The translations under genes and the position numbers were made by a program. A stretch of 24,665 nucleotides of DNA, taken from an uncultured Porphyromonadaceae bacterium (lineage in GTDB: Bacteria; Bacteroidota; Bacteroidia; Bacteroidales; Muribaculaceae). The notes under the pieces are model-generated. The model searched no databases. It was not told where the DNA came from and saw nothing but the letters and a program-made list of their open reading frames with translations. Location of the stretch: assembly GCA_900548875.1 (NCBI GenBank), contig URMA01000041.1, positions 1 through 24,665 on the forward strand. Direction: 5' to 3'. Shown piece by piece: positions 8,122 to 16,600 of the stretch; position 1 is the stretch's first letter, and every line of letters starts with the position of its first letter.

Positions 8122-8129
8122 CAAAGGTA
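8122..8129 (-). promoter_or_regulatory. Probable -7 promoter element for the OmpA-gldL-gldM operon
   Basis: Read on the minus strand this is TACCTTTG, a full match to TAnnTTTG, 67 bases before the start codon. No good TTTG is present at -33. Confidence 0.45.
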
Positions 8130-8153
8130 TAAAAAAATTTAAATTGTGTATTC

Positions 8154-8408
8154 TTATTTCGATTCTTTCTTCATTTCGAGCAGGGCTTGCGAAAGCTGGT
8201 CGGGACAGGAGGTGGGTTTATTGCCGCAGCGGATACCTTTGAGACGGGCCACGACATCATCGACCTTCATACCTTTTATCAAGGAGCAAATACCCTGCAA
8301 GTTACCATTGCATCCGCCGTAGAATTCCACATTCAGAATCCTGCCGTCTTCCACTTCTATATCAAATGCCTTACAGCATGTGCCATGTGTAAAATAGGTC
8401 TTTTTCAT
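8154..8408 (-). CDS. Small TSCPD-domain protein (TIGR03905-like)
   Basis: An 84-residue protein that is essentially one TSCPD domain, named for the TSCPDQL motif seen at 67-73. Other conserved features are GGCNGN (31-36) and cysteines at 11, 12, 33, 41, 61 and 68, suggesting metal or redox chemistry. The same domain is found at the C-terminus of some ribonucleotide reductases; the function of stand-alone copies is not established. The open frame extends upstream to 8546, but that part overlaps the preceding gene and does not match the family, so I start at 8408, 14 bases after the EFR1 gene. It is the last gene of the pentapeptide-EFR1-TSCPD unit. Confidence 0.85.
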   Translation of the reverse strand: MKKTYFTHGTCCKAFDIEVEDGRILNVEFYGGCNGNLQGICSLIKGMKVDDVVARLKGIRCGNKPTSCPDQLSQALLEMKKESK

Positions 8409-8422
8409 CTTTTCTATATCAT

Positions 8423-9205
8423 TTATAAAAACATTTCCGGTTGACGCGGTGTACTGAAGTTGGCATGCAGCATGGCCGTGTAAGGGGTATCGAATATTCG
8501 GGCTTCGTTCGGACAAACTTTGACACAGGCACAGCATTTGATACATTTTGCCACGTCGGTCACAATCTTACCGTCGGCATCCTGACTAATAGCTGCCGTC
8601 GGACAGACGGGAATACATTCGCCACAGCCAAAACATTTTTCATTGCATACAGGCGCCTGAGGAGTTGACGGACCAACAATCCGATACGGACGGTTGCCCT
8701 TTATGAAGAACGGTTCAAAGCAATCCGGACGCTGCAATTTTTCCAGACACTTGCGCCCTAAATCCTTCGCCACATTCAAATCCGTTTCATCCGGCCGCCC
8801 TTCGGCTATCGGCATCCCCTTGCGGCTATAGCTGTGCTCTCCCACAAAAGCGGCGGCAGCAAACGGACGGAAACCGGCCTCAACTGCCAAATCATACAGT
8901 TCGACAAGGGCATCTTCGTAATCACGATTGCCATACACCACCACAAGCACCGCGGGACATCCGTCACCCTTTATGCGCTTCAGACGCTCCACTGCCAACG
9001 GAGCCACGCGACCTGCATAAACAGGAACGCCGATAACGGTCAGCCGGTCGGAAAGCACACGTTCTTTACCTTCTATCTCGAGAGTGAGGTCGACATATTC
9101 GCGCCGTGGGAAGCCAATGCCCGAACCTATTGCCTTCACTACTTTCCCCGTGGTATGAGTCGGAGAGAAGAACACCAGAGTTGTCGTATTTAAATCCATT
9201 GTCAT
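8423..9205 (-). CDS. EFR1-type flavodoxin-ferredoxin fusion protein
   Basis: A 260-residue soluble redox protein. Residues 1-160 form a flavodoxin-like FMN domain, with the phosphate-loop motif FSPTHTTG at 13-20. Residues about 185-240 form a two-cluster ferredoxin with ligands C191/C194/C197/C201 and C221/C224/C227/C231. Proteins with this layout are annotated as EFR1-family ferrodoxins in anaerobes and presumably shuttle electrons; the partners are unknown. The start is taken at 9205; an ATG two codons later is an alternative, and the longer frame to 9274 would run into the pentapeptide gene. It lies 25 bases after the pentapeptide gene's stop and 14 bases before the TSCPD gene, so all three are probably co-transcribed. 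Confidence 0.85.
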   Translation of the reverse strand: MTMDLNTTTLVFFSPTHTTGKVVKAIGSGIGFPRREYVDLTLEIEGKERVLSDRLTVIGVPVYAGRVAPLAVERLKRIKGDGCPAVLVVVYGNRDYEDALVELYDLAVEAGFRPFAAAAFVGEHSYSRKGMPIAEGRPDETDLNVAKDLGRKCLEKLQRPDCFEPFFIKGNRPYRIVGPSTPQAPVCNEKCFGCGECIPVCPTAAISQDADGKIVTDVAKCIKCCACVKVCPNEARIFDTPYTAMLHANFSTPRQPEMFL

Positions 9206-9230
9206 ATCTGTTTCTTTTTTGATTCTATTT

Positions 9231-9797
9231 TTAAGGCACCAGCTGTAACCCCAAATGGGCCACCAAACCTTCAAGGTTAGAGCGTGAAAATTTAGCCTTC
9301 CTCATTTTGTTGGACTGGGGATTGATGGTAAAATTCATTGCCGTCGAAAAATCCACCTCCGTCAAATCCGAATTGGAGAAAAAAGCTCTTTCCAAATCAC
9401 AACACACGAAACTGCTGCCTTTCAGTTGCGCTTCCGCAAAATCGGCTTCCGTCAGCCTGCATCTCACAAACAGGGTTTTCTGCATCCTGACGTTCCGAAA
9501 GACGGAATAATCCAACTGGCATTCCTCAAAGCGATAACGGGAAAAAGAATTGGAATTGGAAAAGTCGCTGCCGGTCATCTTACAACCGATGAACACTGCA
9601 TCGTGACATGCCTTCCCGGAAAATACGGACAACGACAAATTGCAGTTCCGGAACACGCAATGGCTCAAGGCCACTTTTCCCAACTGCAACTGATAGAAAT
9701 TACAGTTTTCAAACACACAGTCGACATACTCGCCTTCCAATGTCCCTTGCAAGAATTACGTATTTTTATAATATGTCCACTTTTCTTCCGTTTCCAT
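9231..9797 (-). pseudogene. Pentapeptide-repeat protein gene with an in-frame stop near its start
   Basis: From 9752 down, the frame encodes 173 residues of pentapeptide repeats (FENCNF, FRNCNL, FEECQL, ADFAEA, SDLTEVDF), a right-handed beta helix, ending in a KAKFSRSNLEGL tail. That frame starts only with TTG. Extending it upstream gives TAA at 9756-9758, then eleven-odd sense codons back to an ATG at 9797. The ATG sits just below a near-perfect promoter, and its peptide (about METEEKWTYYKNT) resembles the usual N-terminus of such proteins. I infer an ancestral start at 9797 and a nonsense mutation at codon 14. A shortened protein from the TTG two codons past the stop is still possible. The rest of the frame is intact, so the damage is recent, or is a base-calling error. 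Function unknown. Confidence 0.62.
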
Positions 9798-9816
9798 CCG
9801 TTACCGATTTTATATG

Positions 9817-9847
9817 CAAATGTACGCATTTACCCTACAACCCCAAA
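9817..9847 (-). promoter_or_regulatory. Promoter for the pentapeptide-EFR1-TSCPD unit
   Basis: On the minus strand: TTTG (9844-9847), a 19-base spacer, TACATTTG (9817-9824). This is a full match to the Bacteroidetes TTTG / TAnnTTTG promoter with standard spacing. Transcription should start around 9811, about 14 bases before the ATG at 9797. Confidence 0.75.
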
Positions 9848-9888
9848 CAACGCCGAAAAAAATATCTGTTCAAAAACACATTCGGAAA

Positions 9889-9920
9889 TTTGCATGTTTT
9901 ATGGTAATTTGCTATATTCG
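9889..9920 (+). promoter_or_regulatory. Promoter for the DUF2461 gene
   Basis: TTTG (9889-9892), a 20-base spacer, TATATTCG (9913-9920), which matches TAnnTTTG at five of its six fixed positions. It lies 23 bases before the ATG and diverges from the pentapeptide promoter about 40 bases away. Confidence 0.6.
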
Positions 9921-9943
9921 CTAGGTGATAAATTAGAAATACG

Positions 9944-10660
9944 ATGAGTGGATTAAGCAAAATGCTAAATTTCATCTCTGATTTGAAAGCAAACAACAAC
10001 AGAGATTGGTTTGCGGAAAACAAATTGACGTACGAAACTACCAGAAACGAATGTTATGCAGAAATTGAAACCTTATTGGACAGACTTTCCGCTACCGACA
10101 AAACACTAATCGGAGTTACGGCAAAAGACTGTACCTACAGAATCTATCGCGACATCCGGTTTTCCGCCGACAAATCGCCGTATAAAACCCACTTCGGCAT
10201 TGTCATTGCTCAAAATGGGAAGAAATGCAAACAGGCAGCACGCTATCTCCATATCGAGCCAGGCGAATGCGCCCTCTACGGCGGAGTCTGGTTTCCCGAG
10301 CCACCGATATTGAAATTTCTCCGACGCAATATACTCGAGAACATTGAAGAATTTGAAGAAATCCTGAACCAACCGGAATTTAAGGCGGCATTCCCGACGC
10401 TGATAGGCGACGAACTGAAAACAATGCCGAAAGGTTTTCCCAAAGATTCACCCTACGGCTACGTCCTGCGGAAAAAGGAATTTATGGTGCGAAAATCCTA
10501 CCCCGACAGCTTTTTTAAGCAAAAAAACTGGATGGATTTGCTGCTAGCCGACATGCAGCTCCTGCAGCCGTTCCTCGATTTCTTGAATTATGCGTTCGAA
10601 GAGTTGCACAATGGCGAATATTCTGCGCAGAATCTGAACGAAATCATGCACAGATTTTAG
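9944..10660 (+). CDS. DUF2461 (TIGR02453) family protein
   Basis: A 238-residue cytoplasmic protein, full length for DUF2461. The family hallmarks are near the N-terminus (FISDLKANNNRDWFAENK, about 10-27) and centre (YRIYRDIRFSADKSPYKTHFG, about 65-85, and YLHIEP, GGVWFPEPP, about 100-120). The role of the family is not established. It stands alone, with its own promoter, divergent from the pentapeptide-EFR1-TSCPD unit and upstream of the kor operon on the same strand. No clear terminator follows, so read-through into kor is possible. Confidence 0.88.
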   Translation: MSGLSKMLNFISDLKANNNRDWFAENKLTYETTRNECYAEIETLLDRLSATDKTLIGVTAKDCTYRIYRDIRFSADKSPYKTHFGIVIAQNGKKCKQAARYLHIEPGECALYGGVWFPEPPILKFLRRNILENIEEFEEILNQPEFKAAFPTLIGDELKTMPKGFPKDSPYGYVLRKKEFMVRKSYPDSFFKQKNWMDLLLADMQLLQPFLDFLNYAFEELHNGEYSAQNLNEIMHRF

Positions 10661-10687
10661 CGTGTTGAGCAGGTTTTCATTACACAG

Positions 10688-10764
10688 ATTTTACGCTAAT
10701 GTGCCAAACTTTAAATAGTTGTAAAAAGCCGACCGACACTTACCGGGCTCGGAATTTTACGCTA
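10688..10764 (+). repeat. Two copies of ATTTTACGCTA upstream of the kor operon
   Basis: The identical 11-mers lie at 10688-10698 and 10754-10764, 66 bases apart. The second runs into the -7 element. A related CAGATTTTAGCGT lies at the end of the DUF2461 gene near 10651. They could be binding sites for a regulator of the kor operon. Confidence 0.4.
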
Positions 10765-10770
10765 CTTTTG
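10763..10770 (+). promoter_or_regulatory. Probable -7 promoter element of the kor operon
   Basis: TACTTTTG matches TAnnTTTG and lies 34 bases before the ferredoxin-subunit ATG. The -33 position has only a partial match (TTAC at 10740, 19-base spacer). It overlaps the second copy of an 11-base repeat at 10754-10764. Confidence 0.55.
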
Positions 10771-10804
10771 CATTGACAAATTAATTAACAAACAGATATC
10801 AGCT

Positions 10805-11035
10805 ATGGCAAAAATACAAGGTGCCGTTGTAGTGAACGAGGAAAGATGCAAAGGGTGCAGCCTGTGCGTGGTTGCCTGCCCTACCGACACACTGTCTCTA
10901 CAACCCAACGAAGTAAACGATCGAGGTTACCACTACGCTTTTATGAAAAACCCGGAAGCCTGCATTGGCTGTGCAAGTTGCGCACTCGTTTGTCCCGACG
11001 CGTGCATTGAAGTTTATAAAGTGCGCGTAGATTAA
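10805..11035 (+). CDS. korD: 2-oxoacid:ferredoxin oxidoreductase, ferredoxin-like delta subunit
   Basis: A 76-residue protein with two [4Fe-4S] sites (C15/C18/C21/C25 and C53/C56/C59/C63), the small electron-transfer subunit of Kor/Vor-type oxidoreductases. It wires the TPP active site to free ferredoxin. It is the first gene of a four-gene operon, with the alpha subunit starting 28 bases later. Length and cluster spacing are standard. No Shine-Dalgarno site precedes the ATG. Confidence 0.9.
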   Translation: MAKIQGAVVVNEERCKGCSLCVVACPTDTLSLQPNEVNDRGYHYAFMKNPEACIGCASCALVCPDACIEVYKVRVD

Positions 11036-11063
11036 CGTTTAACATTTAAAGACATTGAGCAGT

Positions 11064-12149
11064 ATGAAAGAAGAAATACGACTGATGAAAGGTAACGAAG
11101 CCCTGGCACACGCTGCCATTCGTTACGGTGCTGACGGATATTTCGGCTACCCGATCACTCCGCAATCGGAAGTGCTCGAAACCCTGATGGCAGAACAGCC
11201 CTGGGAGACTACGGGAATGGTAGTTCTCCAGGCAGAAAGTGAAGTAGCATCCATCAATATGGTATATGGCGGTGCAGCTGCCGGAAAAGTGGTGTTCACA
11301 TCATCGTCAAGCCCCGGCATTAGCCTTATGCAGGAAGGCATTTCCTATTTGGCAGCGAGCGAACTGCCGGCATTGATTATCAACGTCATGCGTGGCGGCC
11401 CCGGCTTAGGAACTATCCAACCTTCACAAGCCGACTATTTCCAGGCCACAAAAGGCGGCGGTCACGGTGACTACCACCTCATCACGTTGGCTCCGTCATC
11501 CGTTCAGGAAATGTGCGACTTCGTGGGACTTGGTTGGGATTTGGCCTTCAAATACCGTACTCCGGCTATTATTCTTGCCGACGGTGTAGTAGGACAGATG
11601 ATGGAAAAAGTGGTGCTTCCGCCACAACGCAAACGCCTTACTGACGAAGAAGTGCGCAAACGCTGCCCATGGGCTGTGACAGGACGTCACGGACGCAGCA
11701 CCCGCAACGTAGTGACTTCACTGGAATTGGATTCCGACAAGATGGAAGTCAACAACGAACGCTTCCAGCGCACCTATCGCCTGATTGAAGAAAACGAAGT
11801 GCGCTTCGAAGAAATATATACCGACGACTGCGACTATCTGATCGTGGCTTTCGGTTCCGTAGCACGTATCAGCCAGAAAGCCGTAGAAATGGCGCGCAAG
11901 GAAGGCCTCAAAATCGGTATTCTTCGCCCGATTACTCTCTGGCCGTTCCCGAAGGACGAAGTGAAACGCCTCGGACAGAAATCAAAGGGAGTGCTCGTCG
12001 TAGAAATGAACGCCGGACAAATGATTGAAGACGTGAAACTGGCTATTGGCGACAACATTCAGGTAGAACACTTCGGACGTCTCGGCGGTATCGTTCCGTC
12101 GCCTGACGAAATTCTGGAAGCCTTTAAGGCGAAATTCATCAACAAATAA
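11064..12149 (+). CDS. korA: 2-oxoacid:ferredoxin oxidoreductase alpha subunit (KorA/VorB family)
   Basis: The alpha subunit of a TPP-dependent enzyme that oxidatively decarboxylates a 2-oxoacid with CoA and reduces ferredoxin. In related genomes it is labelled either 2-oxoglutarate (KorA) or 3-methyl-2-oxobutanoate (VorB) type; the sequence alone does not settle the substrate. The 361-residue protein shows GYFGYPITPQSE (about 26-37), AESEVAS, TSSSSPGISLMQEG and GGPGLGTIQPSQADYFQATK, all typical of the pyrimidine-binding and transketolase-like domains, then the C-terminal domain (about 250-361). I start at the ATG at 11064; a TTG three codons up is less likely. Confidence 0.9.
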   Translation: MKEEIRLMKGNEALAHAAIRYGADGYFGYPITPQSEVLETLMAEQPWETTGMVVLQAESEVASINMVYGGAAAGKVVFTSSSSPGISLMQEGISYLAASELPALIINVMRGGPGLGTIQPSQADYFQATKGGGHGDYHLITLAPSSVQEMCDFVGLGWDLAFKYRTPAIILADGVVGQMMEKVVLPPQRKRLTDEEVRKRCPWAVTGRHGRSTRNVVTSLELDSDKMEVNNERFQRTYRLIEENEVRFEEIYTDDCDYLIVAFGSVARISQKAVEMARKEGLKIGILRPITLWPFPKDEVKRLGQKSKGVLVVEMNAGQMIEDVKLAIGDNIQVEHFGRLGGIVPSPDEILEAFKAKFINK

Positions 12150-12193
12150 CGCTTCCGGGCCTATTGTTTCATTCAGTAAAAAAACATTCCACT

Positions 12194-12955
12194 ATGGATA
12201 TCAACGATATTATCAAACCTGAGAACCGGGTGTACAAGAAACCGGCGTTGCTCAACGACACCCACATGCACTACTGTCCGGGCTGCAGCCACGGAGTGGT
12301 ACATAAAATCGTGGCAGAACTTATTGAAGAAATGGGATTACAAGACAGGACTGTTGGTGTTGCACCAGTAGGCTGTGCCGTGTTTGCCTACAATTATATC
12401 GACGTTGACTGGGTAGAAGCCGCTCACGGACGTGCTCCAGCCATCGCCACTGCACTCAGCCGCCTTAACCCGGGCAACCTGGTGTTCACCTACCAGGGCG
12501 ACGGCGACTTGGCTGCCATCGGTACTTGCGAAACCATCCATGCAGCCAACCGCGGTGAAAACATCACCATCATTTTCATCAACAACGCCATCTACGGTAT
12601 GACCGGCGGACAAATGGCTCCGACCACCCTGCTCGGCATGAAAACAGCCACAACTCCTTACGGACGCCGTGTCGACCTGAACGGATATCCGCTGAAAATT
12701 TCCAACCTGCTTGCTGAACTCGACGGTACCTGCTATGTGACACGCCAGAGCGTCCACACCGCAGCAGCTGTCCGCAAAGCCAAGGCTGCCATCAAAAAGG
12801 CATTCCAGAACACCCTCGACAAGAAAGGCACGTCGGTAGTAGAAATTGTCAGCACTTGCAACTCCGGCTGGAAACTTACTCCGGCTGAATCCAACAAATG
12901 GATGGCAGAACACATGTTTGAAAAATACCCAATGGGCGACTTAAAGAATGAGTAA
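12194..12955 (+). CDS. korB: 2-oxoacid:ferredoxin oxidoreductase beta subunit (TPP-binding)
   Basis: The 253-residue beta subunit binds thiamine pyrophosphate. It shows CPGCSHG (28-34), the TPP motif opening with GDGD (102-105) and its closing part NNAIYGMTGGQ (130-140), with the usual family length. It forms the active site with KorA. The open frame extends upstream to a TTG at 12164, but the ATG at 12194 gives the normal N-terminus. The stop is 3 bases before the gamma-subunit start, consistent with coupled translation. Confidence 0.92.
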   Translation: MDINDIIKPENRVYKKPALLNDTHMHYCPGCSHGVVHKIVAELIEEMGLQDRTVGVAPVGCAVFAYNYIDVDWVEAAHGRAPAIATALSRLNPGNLVFTYQGDGDLAAIGTCETIHAANRGENITIIFINNAIYGMTGGQMAPTTLLGMKTATTPYGRRVDLNGYPLKISNLLAELDGTCYVTRQSVHTAAAVRKAKAAIKKAFQNTLDKKGTSVVEIVSTCNSGWKLTPAESNKWMAEHMFEKYPMGDLKNE

Positions 12956-12958
12956 GTT

Positions 12959-13498
12959 ATGAAAGAAGAAATAGTAATAGCAGGTTTCGGCGGACAGGGC
13001 GTATTGTCGATGGGCAAAATTCTCGCCTATGCCGGATTGATGGAGGATAAGGAAGTGACCTGGATGCCGGCCTACGGTCCGGAACAGCGCGGAGGTACAG
13101 CCAACGTGACTGTCATCATCAGCGACGAACCGATCAGTTCGCCTATCCTCAACAAATACGACATCGTCATCGCACTCAACCAACAGAGCCTTGACAAGTT
13201 TGAAAGCAAGGTAAAACCGGGTGGCATTCTGATTTACGACAACTACGGAATTCACCGCAATCCGGAAAGAACCGACATTCAAATCTACAGCATCAACGCT
13301 ATGGAGGCCACCATTGAGCTCAACAACTCAAAAGCCTACAACATGGTTGTGCTCGGCGCAATGTTGAAAATCCGTCCCGTTGTCACAATGGACAGCGTCA
13401 TCGCAGGCTTGAAGAAATCCCTGCCCGAACGCCACCACCACCTGATTCCAATGAACGAACAGGCCATCCAAAAAGGCATGTCGCTCATCCAGAAATAA
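12959..13498 (+). CDS. korC: 2-oxoacid:ferredoxin oxidoreductase gamma subunit
   Basis: The 179-residue gamma subunit, the CoA-interacting part of the complex. It has the family signatures GFGGQG (9-14) and MPAYGPEQRGG (36-46). It completes the delta-alpha-beta-gamma set and is followed by a strong terminator, so the operon is complete. It is a separate polypeptide here, whereas some families fuse it to the alpha subunit. Confidence 0.92.
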   Translation: MKEEIVIAGFGGQGVLSMGKILAYAGLMEDKEVTWMPAYGPEQRGGTANVTVIISDEPISSPILNKYDIVIALNQQSLDKFESKVKPGGILIYDNYGIHRNPERTDIQIYSINAMEATIELNNSKAYNMVVLGAMLKIRPVVTMDSVIAGLKKSLPERHHHLIPMNEQAIQKGMSLIQK

Positions 13499-13530
13499 GA
13501 CGATTTTTCAGCGAAACGCTTTACAACCAT

Positions 13531-13578
13531 AAAAGAGTCCTATTATCACCTCAAACGAAGGATAATAGGACTCTTTTT
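13531..13578 (+). terminator. Intrinsic terminator of the kor operon
   Basis: A perfect 17-base stem (13531-13547 with 13561-13577) opens with AAAAGAGTCC and closes with GGACTCTTTT, around a 13-base loop, followed by more T. It sits 33 bases after the korC stop. The A-run on the left strand means it could also act on the minus strand. Confidence 0.92.
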
Positions 13579-13620
13579 ATCTTTATGATTATGGCAAACT
13601 CGGCCATAAATTTAAAGGTC

Positions 13621-13663
13621 AAAAATAATGGGGCTATACAACTTTCGCAATATAGTCCCATTA
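13621..13663 (-). terminator. Intrinsic terminator of the large T9SS-substrate gene
   Basis: TAATGGGGCTATA (13626-13638) pairs with TATAGTCCCATTA (13651-13663) around a 12-base loop, with one imperfect pair. On the minus strand the stem is followed by TTTTT (13621-13625). It is 22 bases past the stop at 13685. Confidence 0.8.
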
Positions 13664-13684
13664 CTTTCTTATTTGCCGGTTACA

Positions 13685-16600
13685 CTATCTCACCTGGATC
13701 TTATAACTTTGATTGTTGACTCTGACAATGTATAAACCCGACTCCAGTCGAATCTCTTTATCAGAAACTACCATATCATCATAAATGCTCATACCGTCAA
13801 TCTTGTATATCTGCACCCGACTATTTGCAGCATTCTTTATAACTACCGCCTGATCCTTGGCGTAAACAATAATATTGTCTAATTCCATATCATTTAAGCC
13901 TGACATAGCGATGTCAACTGTATTCGAGAATCCGGATTCACCTTTGTCGAATACGGCTGTCACATTATATCTGTACTGTTGTCCTTTCTCAACTTCCGTA
14001 TCAACAAAACTTTCCGTCGACAACAATGATTTGTAAAGCGTTTCGTTACGATACAGATTATAGCCTAACAATTCAAGAGTTTCATCAGGAGCTGCTGCTG
14101 CAACAAACTCAATATCATCAATCAGTAATCCGATTTTTGCAGAAGACATACAATGGATAGCCACATACTTGGCATCATCCGGTAACGTGAATTCATACTT
14201 ATTATATCCGTTTTCAGGATCCTGTTCAAATCCATCCGGAACTATGGTGTGACTACCTTCCAGAACGACAAAATCTGTTATTTCTGTTCCGGTTGTCGAA
14301 TATACAATTTCAAACACATCTTCACCATTCATTCCAAACATATAAGGAATAGAACGGGCCCAGAATGTCAACGTCTTGGAACCACTGCGGATTTCCGGCA
14401 ATATCAAATAATCGTCATTTGTTCCTTGAACAGTATTCCAACAAGCAAACAATTGTTTTCCTGAATGAGCTGTCAGTCCATAAATGGACAACTGTTGTGT
14501 CAAATCCTCCGAATCTGTACTCATAACCTGGAAAGCCATTTTCTGTTCAACATTCGGATAATCTTCACACCAGTAATTAATACGTGTTGTGGTCAGTTCA
14601 TCGGCATCATATACCGTGTATCCACCAATTGTGCCTCTACGGACGTCATCGCTAATACCGCCGATAGTCCATTCATCATACGATTCAATATCGTCGACTG
14701 CCGCATCCGGCATACATTGTAATGCCGGCTTACTCCACGACAGACTTACGGCTGATTCACTTTCTTCACCAATCAAATCATCAACCACTGGATATTTAGG
14801 TTGTGATACAGGGACTGAAAGGGATTTTTCATTATTATCAACAAGCTGATCAGATGAATATTCAATTTTTGCAGTCAAGGCAAACTCTTTCAAATTTACT
14901 GGAGCTGAAAGGTCAAAATCAAAAGTTTTATACGTATTCGGTTCCATTTCATCACCTTGCTGCTCCGCAATCTTATTGTTGCTGGCATCGTATATACAAA
15001 CTGTATAGTCATCGGCTAAAGCCATACCATCATTGTATACCACCACTGAATATTTAGCCGGTTGTGCTCCAATCACGGATTCTGGTCCAACAAAAGAATC
15101 CATCACCAAATCATAATTCACGCCATTGACAATCCGCAAATTATCAACTTGGACATTTTCAGCGCCCCAATCAGATACAGAACCTAAAATTCCTAACTGC
15201 ACGAATTCAGCATTTTTATATTCTTCAAGATTAACCACATGACTTACCCATGCCAAACCATCTTCGCTATCAATTTTTTCCAAGGTCTGCCAGGTTGTAC
15301 CCAAATCAGTGCTAATCTGAAGTTCAACGACCGACAGGCCATCAGGATTACATACCCAAACTTTCAGTACAGGCATGTCAAGCGATGACAAACTGATTTT
15401 TGGAGAAACAAGCCTTGCCGTTCCAGGTCCGCTAAACGAAATCCAACCATCATCGTCATCTTGTGCACCCAATGTTGTCACATAACTTGCCTGTGTAGCT
15501 GTCCATGAAGCATAATCACCTTCAATATTAGCGACAATCCAAGGATTTATCGCCGGCTCACCCGACGGCCAAGACTCTGCAAACGGAGCTTCGTATGGCT
15601 CACCGAAAAGGATGGAATTCGTATTAGTGGCATCACCCTCACCAGCAATACTTTCCGCACTGATGGCATAACTCAACAATACTTGTTCACCGTCAGCCGT
15701 CATTGTTTCATCCGTAAACGTCAAACCTTTTACCCCCGTAGCTACGACGGTTTCTTGTGGTTGAATTCTCGATATGCGATAGGTAAGATTTTCCACATCG
15801 ATAAAACCACCGTTGACACCTGTCGTCGGTGCAACCCATGAGAGAACAGCTTTCCCTTCTTTCTGGGTAACAACAGGACTCTGCACTACTGACGGCACAT
15901 CAACGCCGACATAAGTTGTGCATTCGGCTTCATAGCCTTTACCCGCTTCATTATAAAAAATTACAGTATACGTATTAAAGCCGTTTACGGCATCTTCATC
16001 TGTTGCACTGACGCGTTCTCCGACCGACGGATTTTCGATTGTAGCCACCAGCTTTTCAGAAGTACTGTTCCAAACCTCAGCTTTCGTTAATGTGCTAAGA
16101 CTTTCACCGTTTGCCCGTTTATCAGGAGCTATGGCGGTAATTGTTGCACTGAGAACGCCATTCTCTGCTGCCGTTGCAGCCAATTCCGTTCCGGCAGCAG
16201 GAGCAAGCGAATTTACCGGGTCAACTACCTCCAACGAATAGAGATAAAGTGTACCCATATATTTTTCACTAATACCGTGAAGACCGATATAATAAATGCC
16301 ATCCGATTCAGGCGACAATATCGTCGAGAACGACTCTTCTTTTCCCGTCGTAAATTCCACCGGTTCAAGTACGACTCCGGTCATAGCCTCTACCGTAGGA
16401 GCAGTTCCATATTTCACTTCCAAACGTTCAGGATAGAAAGTACTGCTTGAGCGACCCCTGACAATGACCGAATACTGATAGCCTGCCTTTAAATGTATTG
16501 GTGGAGCTATGATCCAGTCGTCGGCATCATTCGTTCGGCTATAGTTCAACTGAACGCCATTGACTGTCGCGGTCCATTCCTTATCATCATTGTTGGCATT

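Noticed and set aside
12338..12913. Minus-strand open frame of 191 codons opposite korB
   Set aside because: Shadow of korB; no domain, promoter or ribosome site of its own.
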